Source: CAYLMM01 sp964384825
GTDB lineage: Bacteria; Krumholzibacteriota; Krumholzibacteriia; LZORAL124-64-63
Reading direction: 5' to 3'
Length of the DNA: 26,269 bases
Assembly: GCA_964384825.1 (NCBI GenBank)
Contig: CAYLMM010000038.1
Location: forward strand, 1 to 26,269
Position numbers and translations under genes: made by a program
In this document: positions 8,588 to 15,930 of the stretch, one piece after another
Layout: each line of letters begins with the position of its first letter
How positions within the stretch are numbered: the first letter of the stretch is position 1
Notes under the pieces: model-generated
What the model saw: the letters and a program-made list of their open reading frames with translations, nothing else
Told to the model about the DNA's origin: nothing
The model's database searches: none

Positions 8588-9661
8588 GCGATCGTAGCGA
8601 TCGAGCCGGCATCCTTCCGGCAGCAGCCTGCGCAGCATCGCGGCCCGGGCCTCGTCGCAGGCCGGCGCGTCGACGATCGGGCCGCATCTCCAGAGGATAT
8701 GGGCCCGGTCATCGCTGTGGCGCCACAGCCCCAGCGCGTGCCCGAGCTCATGGATCATCCCGCGGGTCGCGTATTTCACATCCCAGGGATCGTCGTAGTT
8801 GTCGCCGGCGAGGATGTGCATGGTCAGCGGCCCGTCGTCGATCATCCGGACCAGGCGGATCCCGAGCGGCGGGCGTTGGATCAGCCCCGGCCGGTGCACG
8901 AGCTTGACGCCCCAAAGCGCGCTGTCGCACCACGTGAAGAATCTTCCGCAACCCGCTGCGTTCCAGGAATCTACGGCTTTCTTCAGACATGATTCCAGAT
9001 CGACCGAACCGGATACCGCCGGCCGGGAGCGCACCGGGATCGGCGATGCGGGCCAGTGGACCACGCGGCCTTCCCAGCGCGGGTCGGCCAGGGACTGGAC
9101 GATCTCCAGCAGGTCGAGATACCAGGGGGAGGCCGTCGGCAGGCGGGGCAGGGGCAGCCACGAGGCCGGATCCGACGCCTCGGCCGTCTGTCCGTGCCAG
9201 CGCTGCGGATCGTCGGGGGTCAGCAAGAGGCTCTCGGGGATGGCGGCCGCGGCCGCCGGCCGGAACGCGCGGTCCCGCCGGCCGTCCACGCCGCCGCTTT
9301 CGTCGTCGCCCTGGAGCGTCCAGCGGTAGTCCGTTCCCAGGATCTCCAGCTCCGCGATGCCGCGGATCGAGTCGCCGCCGGCGGCGCTGCGTTGGCGCCA
9401 GGACCAGGTCCAGGCGCCGTCGCCGACTTCCAGGAACGCGGCCAGGTCGGGCTGGTAGGCGCCGGCGATCTCCAGCGCGGCTCCGCCGACGTCCGCGGGC
9501 GCGGGCCGGGCCGGTTCGTCGGCGCAGCCGGAAAGCCAGCCGCAAAGGCCGCCGAACGCGAGGGCGAGCAGGCGGCCGAGCACGCGGTCGCGCAGACGGG
9601 CGGCGGCGGCGGGGGATGCCGGCCGGACGGGGCCCGGCCGTTTCCGGTTGTCGAAGGGCAT
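7673..9661 (-). CDS. Putative lipoprotein metalloprotease (metzincin-type zinc site); 3' end uncertain
   Basis: On the minus strand an ATG at 9661 follows GGGAG with 5-nt spacing. The N-terminus has a basic stretch (RLRDRVLGR), a hydrophobic core (LLALAFGGLCGW) and the lipobox LSGC, so the product is probably a lipoprotein anchored in the envelope. The zinc motif HELGHALGLWRH, HExxHxxGxxH followed by Ser, is encoded at about 8711-8750 and is diagnostic of metzincins, closest in style to matrixin-like proteins. Recognisable protein ends near MLRRLLPEG, around 8610, where similar proteins usually finish. The frame has no stop there and stays open to 7673, antisense to most of the second half of sppA. 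That extra part is His/Arg/Gln/Asp-rich, like antisense shadow translation, and I do not trust it. Treat 8600-9661 as the supported gene. No clear Met-turn was identified, so activity is not certain. Confidence 0.66.
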   Translation of the reverse strand: MPFDNRKRPGPVRPASPAAAARLRDRVLGRLLALAFGGLCGWLSGCADEPARPAPADVGGAALEIAGAYQPDLAAFLEVGDGAWTWSWRQRSAAGGDSIRGIAELEILGTDYRWTLQGDDESGGVDGRRDRAFRPAAAAAIPESLLLTPDDPQRWHGQTAEASDPASWLPLPRLPTASPWYLDLLEIVQSLADPRWEGRVVHWPASPIPVRSRPAVSGSVDLESCLKKAVDSWNAAGCGRFFTWCDSALWGVKLVHRPGLIQRPPLGIRLVRMIDDGPLTMHILAGDNYDDPWDVKYATRGMIHELGHALGLWRHSDDRAHILWRCGPIVDAPACDEARAAMLRRLLPEGCRLDRYDRSAEIHPERHHRQRPPVEQGHRRDPALVPQAGHGAVQRHDRRRGTRRAADHPLHDPLEQRELAFIGDQPQPAVRRQTEQRSHRRQRPVESAETVDQPALHCVGPGPDPPAGDLVDRRGIEPPLVRDQTDEAVVEFIEMPLEQHPLPVGEPGGVAEHQGVLAAGDEPPRDPDLVVEGVAVDLAHVDADRAGQRSGLGEDRIGGAGDVVPSRGRGSGHRNDHRHDLARLGRLPPDEVAVQSRAARAVDAQDDRIDTGIVGGLADTVDDRGAARDPPLPGVAAGLSAGDDSADRDHGHPGAGPERRAS

Positions 9662-9700
9662 GAAGTCTCCCGTGTCGGTGAAGCCGGGGAGGGAAAACCG

Positions 9701-9729
9701 TTGCGCGGCGGTGACAACGAGCCGATACT
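9701..9729 (+). promoter_or_regulatory. Candidate promoter for the chain-length protein gene
   Basis: TTGCGC (9701-9706), a 17-nt spacer, then GATACT (9724-9729) resemble a sigma-70 promoter. It sits in the 134-nt divergent region between the lipoprotein and the chain-length gene, with about 60 nt of leader. The match to consensus is moderate. Confidence 0.4.
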
Positions 9730-9795
9730 GAATCGCCGTGAGAGTCGCTGGCCGGCGACGAAGGATGCCGTGACCGCAGGGGAGGATCCGCAACG

Positions 9796-11406
9796 ATGGA
9801 TTTCCGGGATGAACAGCAGGAAGCGGGCCGCGTCTTGGATGTGGGGATGATCCTGCGCATCTTCCTGCGCCGCAAGTGGCTCTTTCTGGTGCCTTTCTTC
9901 GTCAGCCTGGGCGTGACGGCCGTGGCCCTGCGCACCCTGACGCCGATCTACCAGTCCGCCGGCCAGGTGCAGGTGCTGCGCGAATCGTCGACGGCGCGCA
10001 GCCTGCCCGACGAGCCCGCCCGCTACCGGCGCTCGCGGAACATCGACGGCGAGACTCGGGCCACGCTCGAGACCCTCCTGACCAGCCCGAAGTTCCTCGT
10101 CCGCGTGGTGCGGGAGTTGAATCTGCACCGCTCCCCGGACGTGGCGGGGCCCGGCGCTCCGATCCGCTTTTCCGACCCCGAAGCCGAGAACCGCGCGATC
10201 GAGAAGATGGCCAACCGTCTGGGCAACTGGATCCGGGTCAGCCGCGACGGGCCCTCGCTGTTCCTGATCGGCGTCCGCCATCCCGATCCCCAGGTCGCCT
10301 ACACCCTGGCGCGCACGATCATCTCCAGCGGGCTCGAGGAGGAGAGGGCGAGCCGGCTGCGGCCGACCACGACCACCCGCGATTTCCTCGAGAAGCAGCG
10401 CCTGGTCTACCTGCGCCGGCTGCAGACCGCGGAACAGGCGCTTTCCGATTTCCAGGGCTCGATGCTTTCCGAATCGCTGGCCGGCAACCCGATCACCGAG
10501 ACCAATCTATCGGCCGCCGAATCCCTGCTGTTCCGGATGCGGCAGCAGCATCAGGGAGCCGATGTCGCCGAACTGGCGAACCTGAAGCACGAGGCCGAAC
10601 TCGTGCTGCCGGGCAATACGCCCCCGCTCGAGACGTTCACCGACGACGCCGGGATCACCCGCCTGCTGACCGATCTGACCGCCCTGGAATACGACGACAT
10701 GCTGGCCGACGTCGACGGCCGGCCGCGATCGGCCGACGCCTCGAATCTGCTGGGCGGGGCCAGGCTCGATCTCGACGGGAGGGTCGAGGCCATCATCTCC
10801 GAACGCTATTCGGGCATGGGAGCGCCCGATCTGCTGCGGATCTCCCGCTACTGCTACGGGATGATCTACCGCGAGGTGAACGCAGCGGTCATCGATTCCC
10901 TGAGTCGCGACATCGCCGAGCGCAAGACCTTCATGACCCGCCAGCCCGCGCAGTCGGCCCAGCTGACCCGCCTGAGGCAGGATGCGGAGCAGGCGCAGGA
11001 ACTGCTGCAGGAGATCGAACGCGACATCAGCCTCGAGAGCCTGCGCCTGGCGGCGAGCATGTCCGAGATCGGCTACCGCATCGAGGTGCGCCGCGATCCG
11101 CGGATCCCGGCCGTTCCGATCGAGCCGAACATGCAGCGGATGGCCATGCTGGGCTTCGCGATGGCCCTGGCGATCGGCGTCGGACTGGTGCTGCTGGCCG
11201 AACTTCTCGACAAATCCTACAAGACGGTCGCCCAGATCGAGGGCGAACTGGGGCTGAAGGTCATCGGCGCCCTGCCGGTGGTCTCCCGCGGCTTCGATGT
11301 CCCGATCTACCGGCGGCGAAGATGGCTGATATGGACGGTCCTGGTCGTCCTGCTGGTCGCGATCGCCGCGGTGCTGATGCTCTACGTCTACCCGCGCATG
11401 GCCTAG
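9796..11406 (+). CDS. Wzz/Wzc-type polysaccharide chain-length (co-polymerase) protein
   Basis: This is a 536-residue inner-membrane protein of the polysaccharide co-polymerase family, which controls the length and export of capsule, exopolysaccharide or O-antigen chains. Helix 1 spans about residues 28-47, followed by a periplasmic Wzz-like domain (YQSAGQVQVLRE) and long heptad-like helical stretches around residues 190-220 and 375-415. Helix 2 is about 448-468. Directly after helix 2 comes DKSYKTVAQIEGELGLKVIGALP, cited here only as a landmark: it is the linker that precedes the kinase domain in Wzc-type fusions. Here it leads instead to a third helix (about 510-532) and the C-terminus. The kinase is the next gene, 16 nt downstream. 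GGGGAGG (9779-9785) is the ribosome binding site, with a slightly long 10-nt spacing. No polymerase or glycosyltransferase genes are nearby. Confidence 0.87.
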   Translation: MDFRDEQQEAGRVLDVGMILRIFLRRKWLFLVPFFVSLGVTAVALRTLTPIYQSAGQVQVLRESSTARSLPDEPARYRRSRNIDGETRATLETLLTSPKFLVRVVRELNLHRSPDVAGPGAPIRFSDPEAENRAIEKMANRLGNWIRVSRDGPSLFLIGVRHPDPQVAYTLARTIISSGLEEERASRLRPTTTTRDFLEKQRLVYLRRLQTAEQALSDFQGSMLSESLAGNPITETNLSAAESLLFRMRQQHQGADVAELANLKHEAELVLPGNTPPLETFTDDAGITRLLTDLTALEYDDMLADVDGRPRSADASNLLGGARLDLDGRVEAIISERYSGMGAPDLLRISRYCYGMIYREVNAAVIDSLSRDIAERKTFMTRQPAQSAQLTRLRQDAEQAQELLQEIERDISLESLRLAASMSEIGYRIEVRRDPRIPAVPIEPNMQRMAMLGFAMALAIGVGLVLLAELLDKSYKTVAQIEGELGLKVIGALPVVSRGFDVPIYRRRRWLIWTVLVVLLVAIAAVLMLYVYPRMA

Positions 11407-11422
11407 AGGAGCGAGGAGAGGC

Positions 11423-12115
11423 ATGACGGCGAAGAAGGAATCCCCGACCCGGCGGCTGGACATCGAGTCGCCGCTGGCGATCGAATTGCGGCGGGTGATG
11501 ATCCGTCTGAACCGCGAGATGGATCTCGACCGCAAGCGTCTGCTGATGGTGACCAGCTCGGAGCGGGGCGAGGGCAAGAGCCTTTTCGCCTTCAGCTTCG
11601 CGCTGGTGCTGGCCAATCATCTGCAGAAGCGGATCCTGCTGGTGGACGGCGATCTGCGCCGGCCCGTGCAGCACGGCGCCTTCGGCCTGCCGCTCTCGCC
11701 GGGTCTGGCCGAACATCTGGCCGGAGAAACGCCGGCTCCGCAGCGGACCGCCCAGCCGAACCTGGACGTGCTGACCGCCGGCCGCGCGGGGGACGAGCCG
11801 AGCCGCCTGCTGGTTCCCGGCCGCGTCCGCGCCGCTTTCAGCGAGCTGAAGAGCGACTACGACATCGTGGTCCTGGACAGCCCGCCGGTCGTTCCGGTGA
11901 GCGATCCTCTGCAGTATTCCGAACTGGTCGACGGGATCATCTACATGGTGATGGCCGGCCGCACCGACCGCGAGGTCGTCCGCCGCGGCGTGGGGATCCT
12001 GCGCGGCGTCGGGGCCAACATCCTGGGCGTGGTGGCCAACAACCTGGGCGAGGTGCTGCCCTACTACTACGACCGCAAGTACTACGGCTACACCACCGGC
12101 AAGCCGCGGGCCTGA
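11423..12115 (+). CDS. Bacterial tyrosine kinase (BY-kinase, CpsD/CapB-like)
   Basis: This 230-residue cytoplasmic P-loop kinase autophosphorylates C-terminal tyrosines and cycles assembly of the polysaccharide export complex. Seen in order: Walker A TSSERGEGKS (residues 44-53, Lys52), Walker A' ILLVDGDLRRP (71-81, Asp75 and Asp77), Walker B IVVLDSPP (148-155, Asp152), and a tyrosine cluster YYYDRKYYGY (214-223, six Tyr). These are the defining BY-kinase features. GGAGAGG precedes the ATG, and the gene is tightly coupled to the chain-length protein, whose cytoplasmic part normally activates the kinase. The separate-chain arrangement is usual in Firmicutes and also occurs in exosortase-associated Gram-negative loci. 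The transcript ends at the hairpin at 12139-12179. Confidence 0.92.
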   Translation: MTAKKESPTRRLDIESPLAIELRRVMIRLNREMDLDRKRLLMVTSSERGEGKSLFAFSFALVLANHLQKRILLVDGDLRRPVQHGAFGLPLSPGLAEHLAGETPAPQRTAQPNLDVLTAGRAGDEPSRLLVPGRVRAAFSELKSDYDIVVLDSPPVVPVSDPLQYSELVDGIIYMVMAGRTDREVVRRGVGILRGVGANILGVVANNLGEVLPYYYDRKYYGYTTGKPRA

Positions 12116-12138
12116 TTCCGCCGCCGCCGGCCGGACAT

Positions 12139-12179
12139 GAAGAAGCGGGCGTCCCCGGGAGGGGGCGCCCGCCTTCTTC
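12139..12179. terminator. Bidirectional intrinsic terminator between convergent genes
   Basis: GCGGGCGTCCCC (12145-12156), a GGGA loop, and GGGGGCGCCCGC (12161-12172) make a 12-bp stem. The flanks GAAGAAG and CTTCTTC can also pair if one base bulges, giving a pyrimidine-rich tail on either strand. It serves the kinase gene (+) and the MFS gene (-), which converge here. Confidence 0.8.
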
Positions 12180-12218
12180 TCGCGACTTGGGACGCGGCCG
12201 GAACGAGGCCGGCGGCTC

Positions 12219-13784
12219 CTAGTCGGCCTTGGTCTTGAAATCCTTCCCGATCCACCGGCGCGCCACGATCAGCAGGACGGTGGACATCATGGCGACGACC
12301 GCGAAGATCAGCCACATCGACTCGGGGTCGCGTTCGCCGGCGGCCGGGCAGAAGCGCTGCATCAGCACGCCCGAGTACAGCGGGACCAGCATCTTGGTCA
12401 AGAACCAGGGGAACTGGGCCACGCCCATGTACGCGCCGGTGCGGCCCTCGGGCGCGATCTCGGCGGCGTACTGCAGGAACCGCGGCTGCCACATCGCCTC
12501 GCCCAGGGTCATCACCAGCAGGTAGGCCATCAGGGTCCACAGGCTGGTGCCGAAGGCCAGGAAGAATGCCGGAGCCGCCATCACGAAGGTGCCGATCACC
12601 ATCATGTTGTAGACCTTCTTCTTGTAGGTCAGGGCGGTGACCATCGGCACGGCGATGAAGATCAGGATCGGGTTCAGGTTGGCGAAGATCTCGAAGTTGT
12701 CGCTGACGAATCCGCCTTCGAAGGCCCGTTCGAGGTACTGCGGCAGCACCAGCCAGTTGTAGGTGAACAGGGTCTGGACGGGGATCAGCGCGAAGATGAA
12801 GAAGAAGAACTTGCCGTCGCTCAGCGGGTGGTTGGCCAGCCAGCGGTAGGCGGGATAGCCCCAGGGCTTGTAGATCAGCAGCAGCACGATCACGGCCGCG
12901 ATGACGGCCCAGACGATCAGCCGCGGAGCGGGCGGCAGGAACCAGATGCAGCCGGCGATGATCGCCAGGGTGGCCCACAGGTGGGCGGGGATCCGGCGGT
13001 CTGCGTAGGCGATCGGGGCGGGCTTGTCTTCCTTGTCGGCGCCGTCGGCCTCGGCGTCGGCCTCGGCCTTCTCCTCGGCCCGCTCGCGCTCGGCGCGCTC
13101 GATGGCGTCGGTCTCGACCTTGCGGGTCAGCAGCAGGAAGGTGGCCACCAGGGCGACCATCGTCAGGCAGGTGTAGACCCAGTAGGCGCCGGTGATGCCG
13201 ATGGTGTGCCTGATCGGGCTGAAGAACGAGGGCAGCCAGCCGCCCAGGTTCATCAGGGCGTAGAGCATGGCGTAGCCCATGGCCGCTGTCTTGGCGTTGG
13301 TGAACTTGCGCACCCCGGCGTAGGCCGCCGGCTGGTACATGCCGTAGCCGATGACCACGACCACGATGCCGAGCATTGTCATCATGTGCAGCGGCGACCA
13401 GAGGCCGGTCTCGGGGAAGATCGTCGGAGCGATCGATATCAGCACCCGGCCGGCCAGCAGGAAGCAGAAGGCGGCCAGCAGGGTCTTGCGGATGCCCTTC
13501 TTGTCGGCGACCGAACCCAGGAAGAACATCGCGATCGTGATCCCGGCGGTCAGCACCATCACCATGTGATGGGAATGGACGTCGGGATTCGGCACTCCCT
13601 GGAAGATGAAGCCCGAGAAGTGCATCGCCAGGTAGCCCAGCATGCCGAAGTAGACCCAGCCCTCGAGGAAATAGGCCAGGTTGATGCTCCACAGGGCTCG
13701 CGGGGCGTGGATCACGTCGACGAAAGGCTGGGTGATTTCGCGCCACGGGCTCTGGGGCTTGTCTTTGGAGACGGTTTCGGACAT
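12219..13784 (-). CDS. Major facilitator superfamily transporter
   Basis: This is a 521-residue multi-pass inner-membrane transporter. The MFS signature between helices 2 and 3 is visible as GSVADKKGIRKTLL. About twelve hydrophobic segments are spread along the chain. A long central cytoplasmic loop between the two six-helix halves is highly charged (ERAERERAEEKAEADAEADG and on to DKEDK). The overall look (GYGMYQPAAYAGVRKF, SLMAYLLVMTLGEAMWQPR-like text) resembles peptide/POT-like or uncharacterised MFS proteins; the substrate cannot be named. The start at 13784 (MSETVSK) is preferred because AAAGGG lies about 12 nt upstream, while the in-frame ATG at 13820 has no ribosome site. It has its own candidate promoter and ends at the bidirectional terminator. 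Confidence 0.87.
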   Translation of the reverse strand: MSETVSKDKPQSPWREITQPFVDVIHAPRALWSINLAYFLEGWVYFGMLGYLAMHFSGFIFQGVPNPDVHSHHMVMVLTAGITIAMFFLGSVADKKGIRKTLLAAFCFLLAGRVLISIAPTIFPETGLWSPLHMMTMLGIVVVVIGYGMYQPAAYAGVRKFTNAKTAAMGYAMLYALMNLGGWLPSFFSPIRHTIGITGAYWVYTCLTMVALVATFLLLTRKVETDAIERAERERAEEKAEADAEADGADKEDKPAPIAYADRRIPAHLWATLAIIAGCIWFLPPAPRLIVWAVIAAVIVLLLIYKPWGYPAYRWLANHPLSDGKFFFFIFALIPVQTLFTYNWLVLPQYLERAFEGGFVSDNFEIFANLNPILIFIAVPMVTALTYKKKVYNMMVIGTFVMAAPAFFLAFGTSLWTLMAYLLVMTLGEAMWQPRFLQYAAEIAPEGRTGAYMGVAQFPWFLTKMLVPLYSGVLMQRFCPAAGERDPESMWLIFAVVAMMSTVLLIVARRWIGKDFKTKAD

Positions 13785-13856
13785 CTCGTGGGCACCCTTT
13801 CTGTTTCGGGAACGGGGCATCGAGCGATTCCCCGGAGACGGCGGTCCGTTGGCTCA

Positions 13857-13885
13857 ACACTAGGGAGCGTCGTCGGAGCGGTCAA
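13857..13885 (-). promoter_or_regulatory. Candidate promoter for the MFS gene
   Basis: On the minus strand TTGACC (13885-13880), a 17-nt spacer, then TAGTGT (13862-13857) give a reasonable sigma-70 match with about 70 nt of leader before ATG 13784. Confidence 0.45.
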
Positions 13886-13907
13886 CAATCAATCATGCGC
13901 ACGAAGG

Positions 13908-13934
13908 CGGGCCGCCCCGGAAGGGGGCGGCCCG
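13908..13934 (-). terminator. Terminator-like hairpin after ftcD
   Basis: CGGGCCGCCCC (13908-13918) pairs perfectly with GGGGCGGCCCG (13924-13934) across a 5-nt loop. It lies 20 nt past the ftcD stop codon on the minus strand. The downstream side reads CCTTCGTG, so there is no proper U-tract and it may work only weakly or as a 3' end stabiliser. Confidence 0.55.
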
Positions 13935-13953
13935 GCTCGAACGGGCGCCGGCG

Positions 13954-15672
13954 TCAGTCCAGCGCTTCCTGCAGCCGGCAGCGGATCGCCCGGCGGCAGA
14001 TCGCGGCGTTGTCCTCCACGGTCGCCATGGCCGCGTTGGCCCGCCGCAGGGCGTCGGCCGCGAAATCGGGATCCTCGTCGTCCGGCAGATCGCGCAGGCC
14101 CGCCAGGTTGATCAGCACGTTGTAGAAGGCGCCCTCGGCGCCGGCCTGGGCGGTCAGCACGGCCACCCCGGCGTCGGACAGGGAGTTCTCGTTGCCGATC
14201 TTCGCGATCTCGCCGGCGAGGTCCAGCACCTCGACCGTCTTCTCGAGCACCGACAGCGGGATGCGGGTCGCCTCGCGGGTCGCCGCGGCCACGGCCAGGT
14301 CGCGCGCCTTCTTCTGGCCCGGGGTCGCCTTCGGCATCCCGAAGCATTCCATCACCTTGTCGAAGGAGTCGGTGTCGGCGTCGATGGCGTGCAGGAAGAA
14401 GTCCTTCAGGTCCTGGGCCAGTTCGGCGATCTCCTTGACCCGGTCCTGTGCCTGGTCGTAGCCCTTCTTGCCGACGGTCAGGTTGCCGACCATCGCCACC
14501 AGGGCCGCGGACTGGGCGGAGCACAGGGCCGCCACCGAGCCGCCGCCCGGCGCCGGGGAATCGCTCGACAGCTCGTCGACGAATTCGCGGTTGGTCATCG
14601 AGACCAGGCGGCCGTCGACCAGCCCGGCCTGGTATTCGATGATCTTCTCGGCCGGGTCGAAGGGGGCGAGGTCGCGCAGGCCCATGCTCTGGATGGCCGT
14701 CTCGATGATCATCCTGCGGGGGATGCCCGCCGACTGCCCGGCCTTGCGCAGGTAGTGCTTGCCGGCGGCCAGCATGTCGCCCTCGGGGATCAGGCCGACC
14801 AGTTCGCTGCCGGTGACCCGCGCGCCGCGGTCGTTCGCGCTGGCGCAGCAGGCGTCGAAGGCCTGGTGCGGCTTGGTGATCGCGGTGTTGACCAGGTTGA
14901 TCGACACCTGGGCGCGGCCGTATTCGGGGATGACCCAGCCCACGGCCTTGCAGGCCTCCAGGCGGTAGGGGCCGGGCACCAGGATGTTCTTGCCGTTCTC
15001 GTCCTTGACGAGCTTCCCATTCGCGTCGCGCTTGGCGCGGCCGGCCTCCTTGATGTCCAGCGCCATCTGGCTGGCGATCTTCTTCTGTCGGGAATTGATG
15101 TTCACGTTGTAGGCGACCAGGAACCCGCGGGCCGAGACGTTGATCGCGCCCGACCGGGCCGTGCGCTCGTTCCATTCGTTGGGGCCGAAGTCGGGTTTCC
15201 ACATCTCGGTTCCCAGCTTCTCGGCCAGGGCCTCGTACTCGCCCTTGCGCACCGCGGCCAGGTTGCGCCGGTCGGGGGAGGTGGCCGCGTCCTCGTACAG
15301 ATAGACGGGGAAGCCCAGCTCTTCGCCGATGCGCGCGCCGACCTTCCGCGCGATCTCGACGCAGTCGTCCATCGTCACGCCGCTGACCGGCACGAAGGGG
15401 CAGACGTCGGTGCTGCCGTGGCGGGGGTGGGCGCCCTTGTGCGCGCGCATGTCGATCAGTTCGCCGGCCCGCTTGACCAGGCGGAAGGCGGCCTCGGCGA
15501 CCGGCTCGGGGGCGCCGATGAAGGTGATCACCGTCCGGTTGGTCTCGGCGCCGGGATCGACGTCCAGCAGCCGGACGCCCTCGACCTCCTCGACCACCGA
15601 GCTGACCGAATCGATGATGCTGCGGTCGCGACCTTCGCTGATGTTCGGAACGCATTCGACGAGCTGCCTCAT
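13954..15672 (-). CDS. ftcD: Glutamate formimidoyltransferase / formimidoyl-THF cyclodeaminase
   Basis: This 572-residue bifunctional enzyme moves the formimino group from formiminoglutamate (histidine breakdown) to tetrahydrofolate, then deaminates it to methenyl-THF. The formimidoyltransferase half starts LVECVPNISEGRD and contains HKGAHPRHGSTDVCPFVPV (about residues 80-100), the folate/substrate site. The cyclodeaminase half starts near residue 340 with DSPAPGGGSVAALCSAQSAA, the Gly-rich loop typical of that domain. An insert around residues 200-235 (KRDANGKLVKDENGKN) separates parts of the transferase half and is like longer FCB-type FtcD proteins. GAGGTGG lies 7 nt before ATG 15672; the in-frame ATG at 15690 would place the ribosome site inside the gene. 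No hutH, hutU or hutI lies in the window, so it acts as a stand-alone locus here. Confidence 0.94.
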   Translation of the reverse strand: MRQLVECVPNISEGRDRSIIDSVSSVVEEVEGVRLLDVDPGAETNRTVITFIGAPEPVAEAAFRLVKRAGELIDMRAHKGAHPRHGSTDVCPFVPVSGVTMDDCVEIARKVGARIGEELGFPVYLYEDAATSPDRRNLAAVRKGEYEALAEKLGTEMWKPDFGPNEWNERTARSGAINVSARGFLVAYNVNINSRQKKIASQMALDIKEAGRAKRDANGKLVKDENGKNILVPGPYRLEACKAVGWVIPEYGRAQVSINLVNTAITKPHQAFDACCASANDRGARVTGSELVGLIPEGDMLAAGKHYLRKAGQSAGIPRRMIIETAIQSMGLRDLAPFDPAEKIIEYQAGLVDGRLVSMTNREFVDELSSDSPAPGGGSVAALCSAQSAALVAMVGNLTVGKKGYDQAQDRVKEIAELAQDLKDFFLHAIDADTDSFDKVMECFGMPKATPGQKKARDLAVAAATREATRIPLSVLEKTVEVLDLAGEIAKIGNENSLSDAGVAVLTAQAGAEGAFYNVLINLAGLRDLPDDEDPDFAADALRRANAAMATVEDNAAICRRAIRCRLQEALD

Positions 15673-15832
15673 CCTCGTACCACCTCGCATCCAGAGTTCC
15701 TGCGTCCTAGGACGACGCGTGCGCTGCTTTTCGCTGTGGCGAAGATAAACGCAGCAGTCCCGGATTTCCAGACTTCCGGATCGCGGGCGGCCAAAAAACG
15801 CAGCAGGGATCGGTTGCCCGGCGCGGGCTGTT

Positions 15833-15860
15833 ATTCTATATTGCTGCCGAAGACTTGAAA
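15833..15860 (-). promoter_or_regulatory. Weak candidate promoter for ftcD
   Basis: On the minus strand TAGAAT (15838-15833) is a good -10 element; TTTCAA (15860-15855) sits 16 nt upstream as a poor -35. It would give a leader of about 150 nt. Its -35 coincides with the -35 of the divergent promoter. Confidence 0.3.
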
Positions 15861-15883
15861 TCACCATCAATAGATGGGATATT
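15855..15883 (+). promoter_or_regulatory. Candidate promoter for the NYN-domain gene
   Basis: TTGAAA (15855-15860), a 17-nt spacer, then GATATT (15878-15883) form a plausible sigma-70 promoter. Transcription would begin near 15890, downstream of the in-frame ATG at 15874, which supports translation from ATG 15931. Confidence 0.4.
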
Positions 15884-15930
15884 ATCTGGTTCAAGATCCG
15901 GCAGTCGTCCGACTTCGTGAAAGGTTCGGT

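Noticed and set aside
8589..8603. CGATCG-TAG-CGATCG hairpin after sppA as a terminator
   Set aside because: The stem is only 6 bp with a 3-nt loop and no U-tract; it lies in the coding frame of the opposite gene.
12828..14111. Plus-strand ORF opposite the MFS gene
   Set aside because: It is antisense to clear membrane-transporter sequence, with no domain and no ribosome site.
13889..15655. Second minus-strand frame within ftcD
   Set aside because: It overlaps ftcD in another frame; the Arg/Gly/Pro-rich translation lacks family motifs.
14389..15858. Plus-strand 489-codon ORF
   Set aside because: It is antisense to ftcD, whose two enzyme halves are unmistakable.
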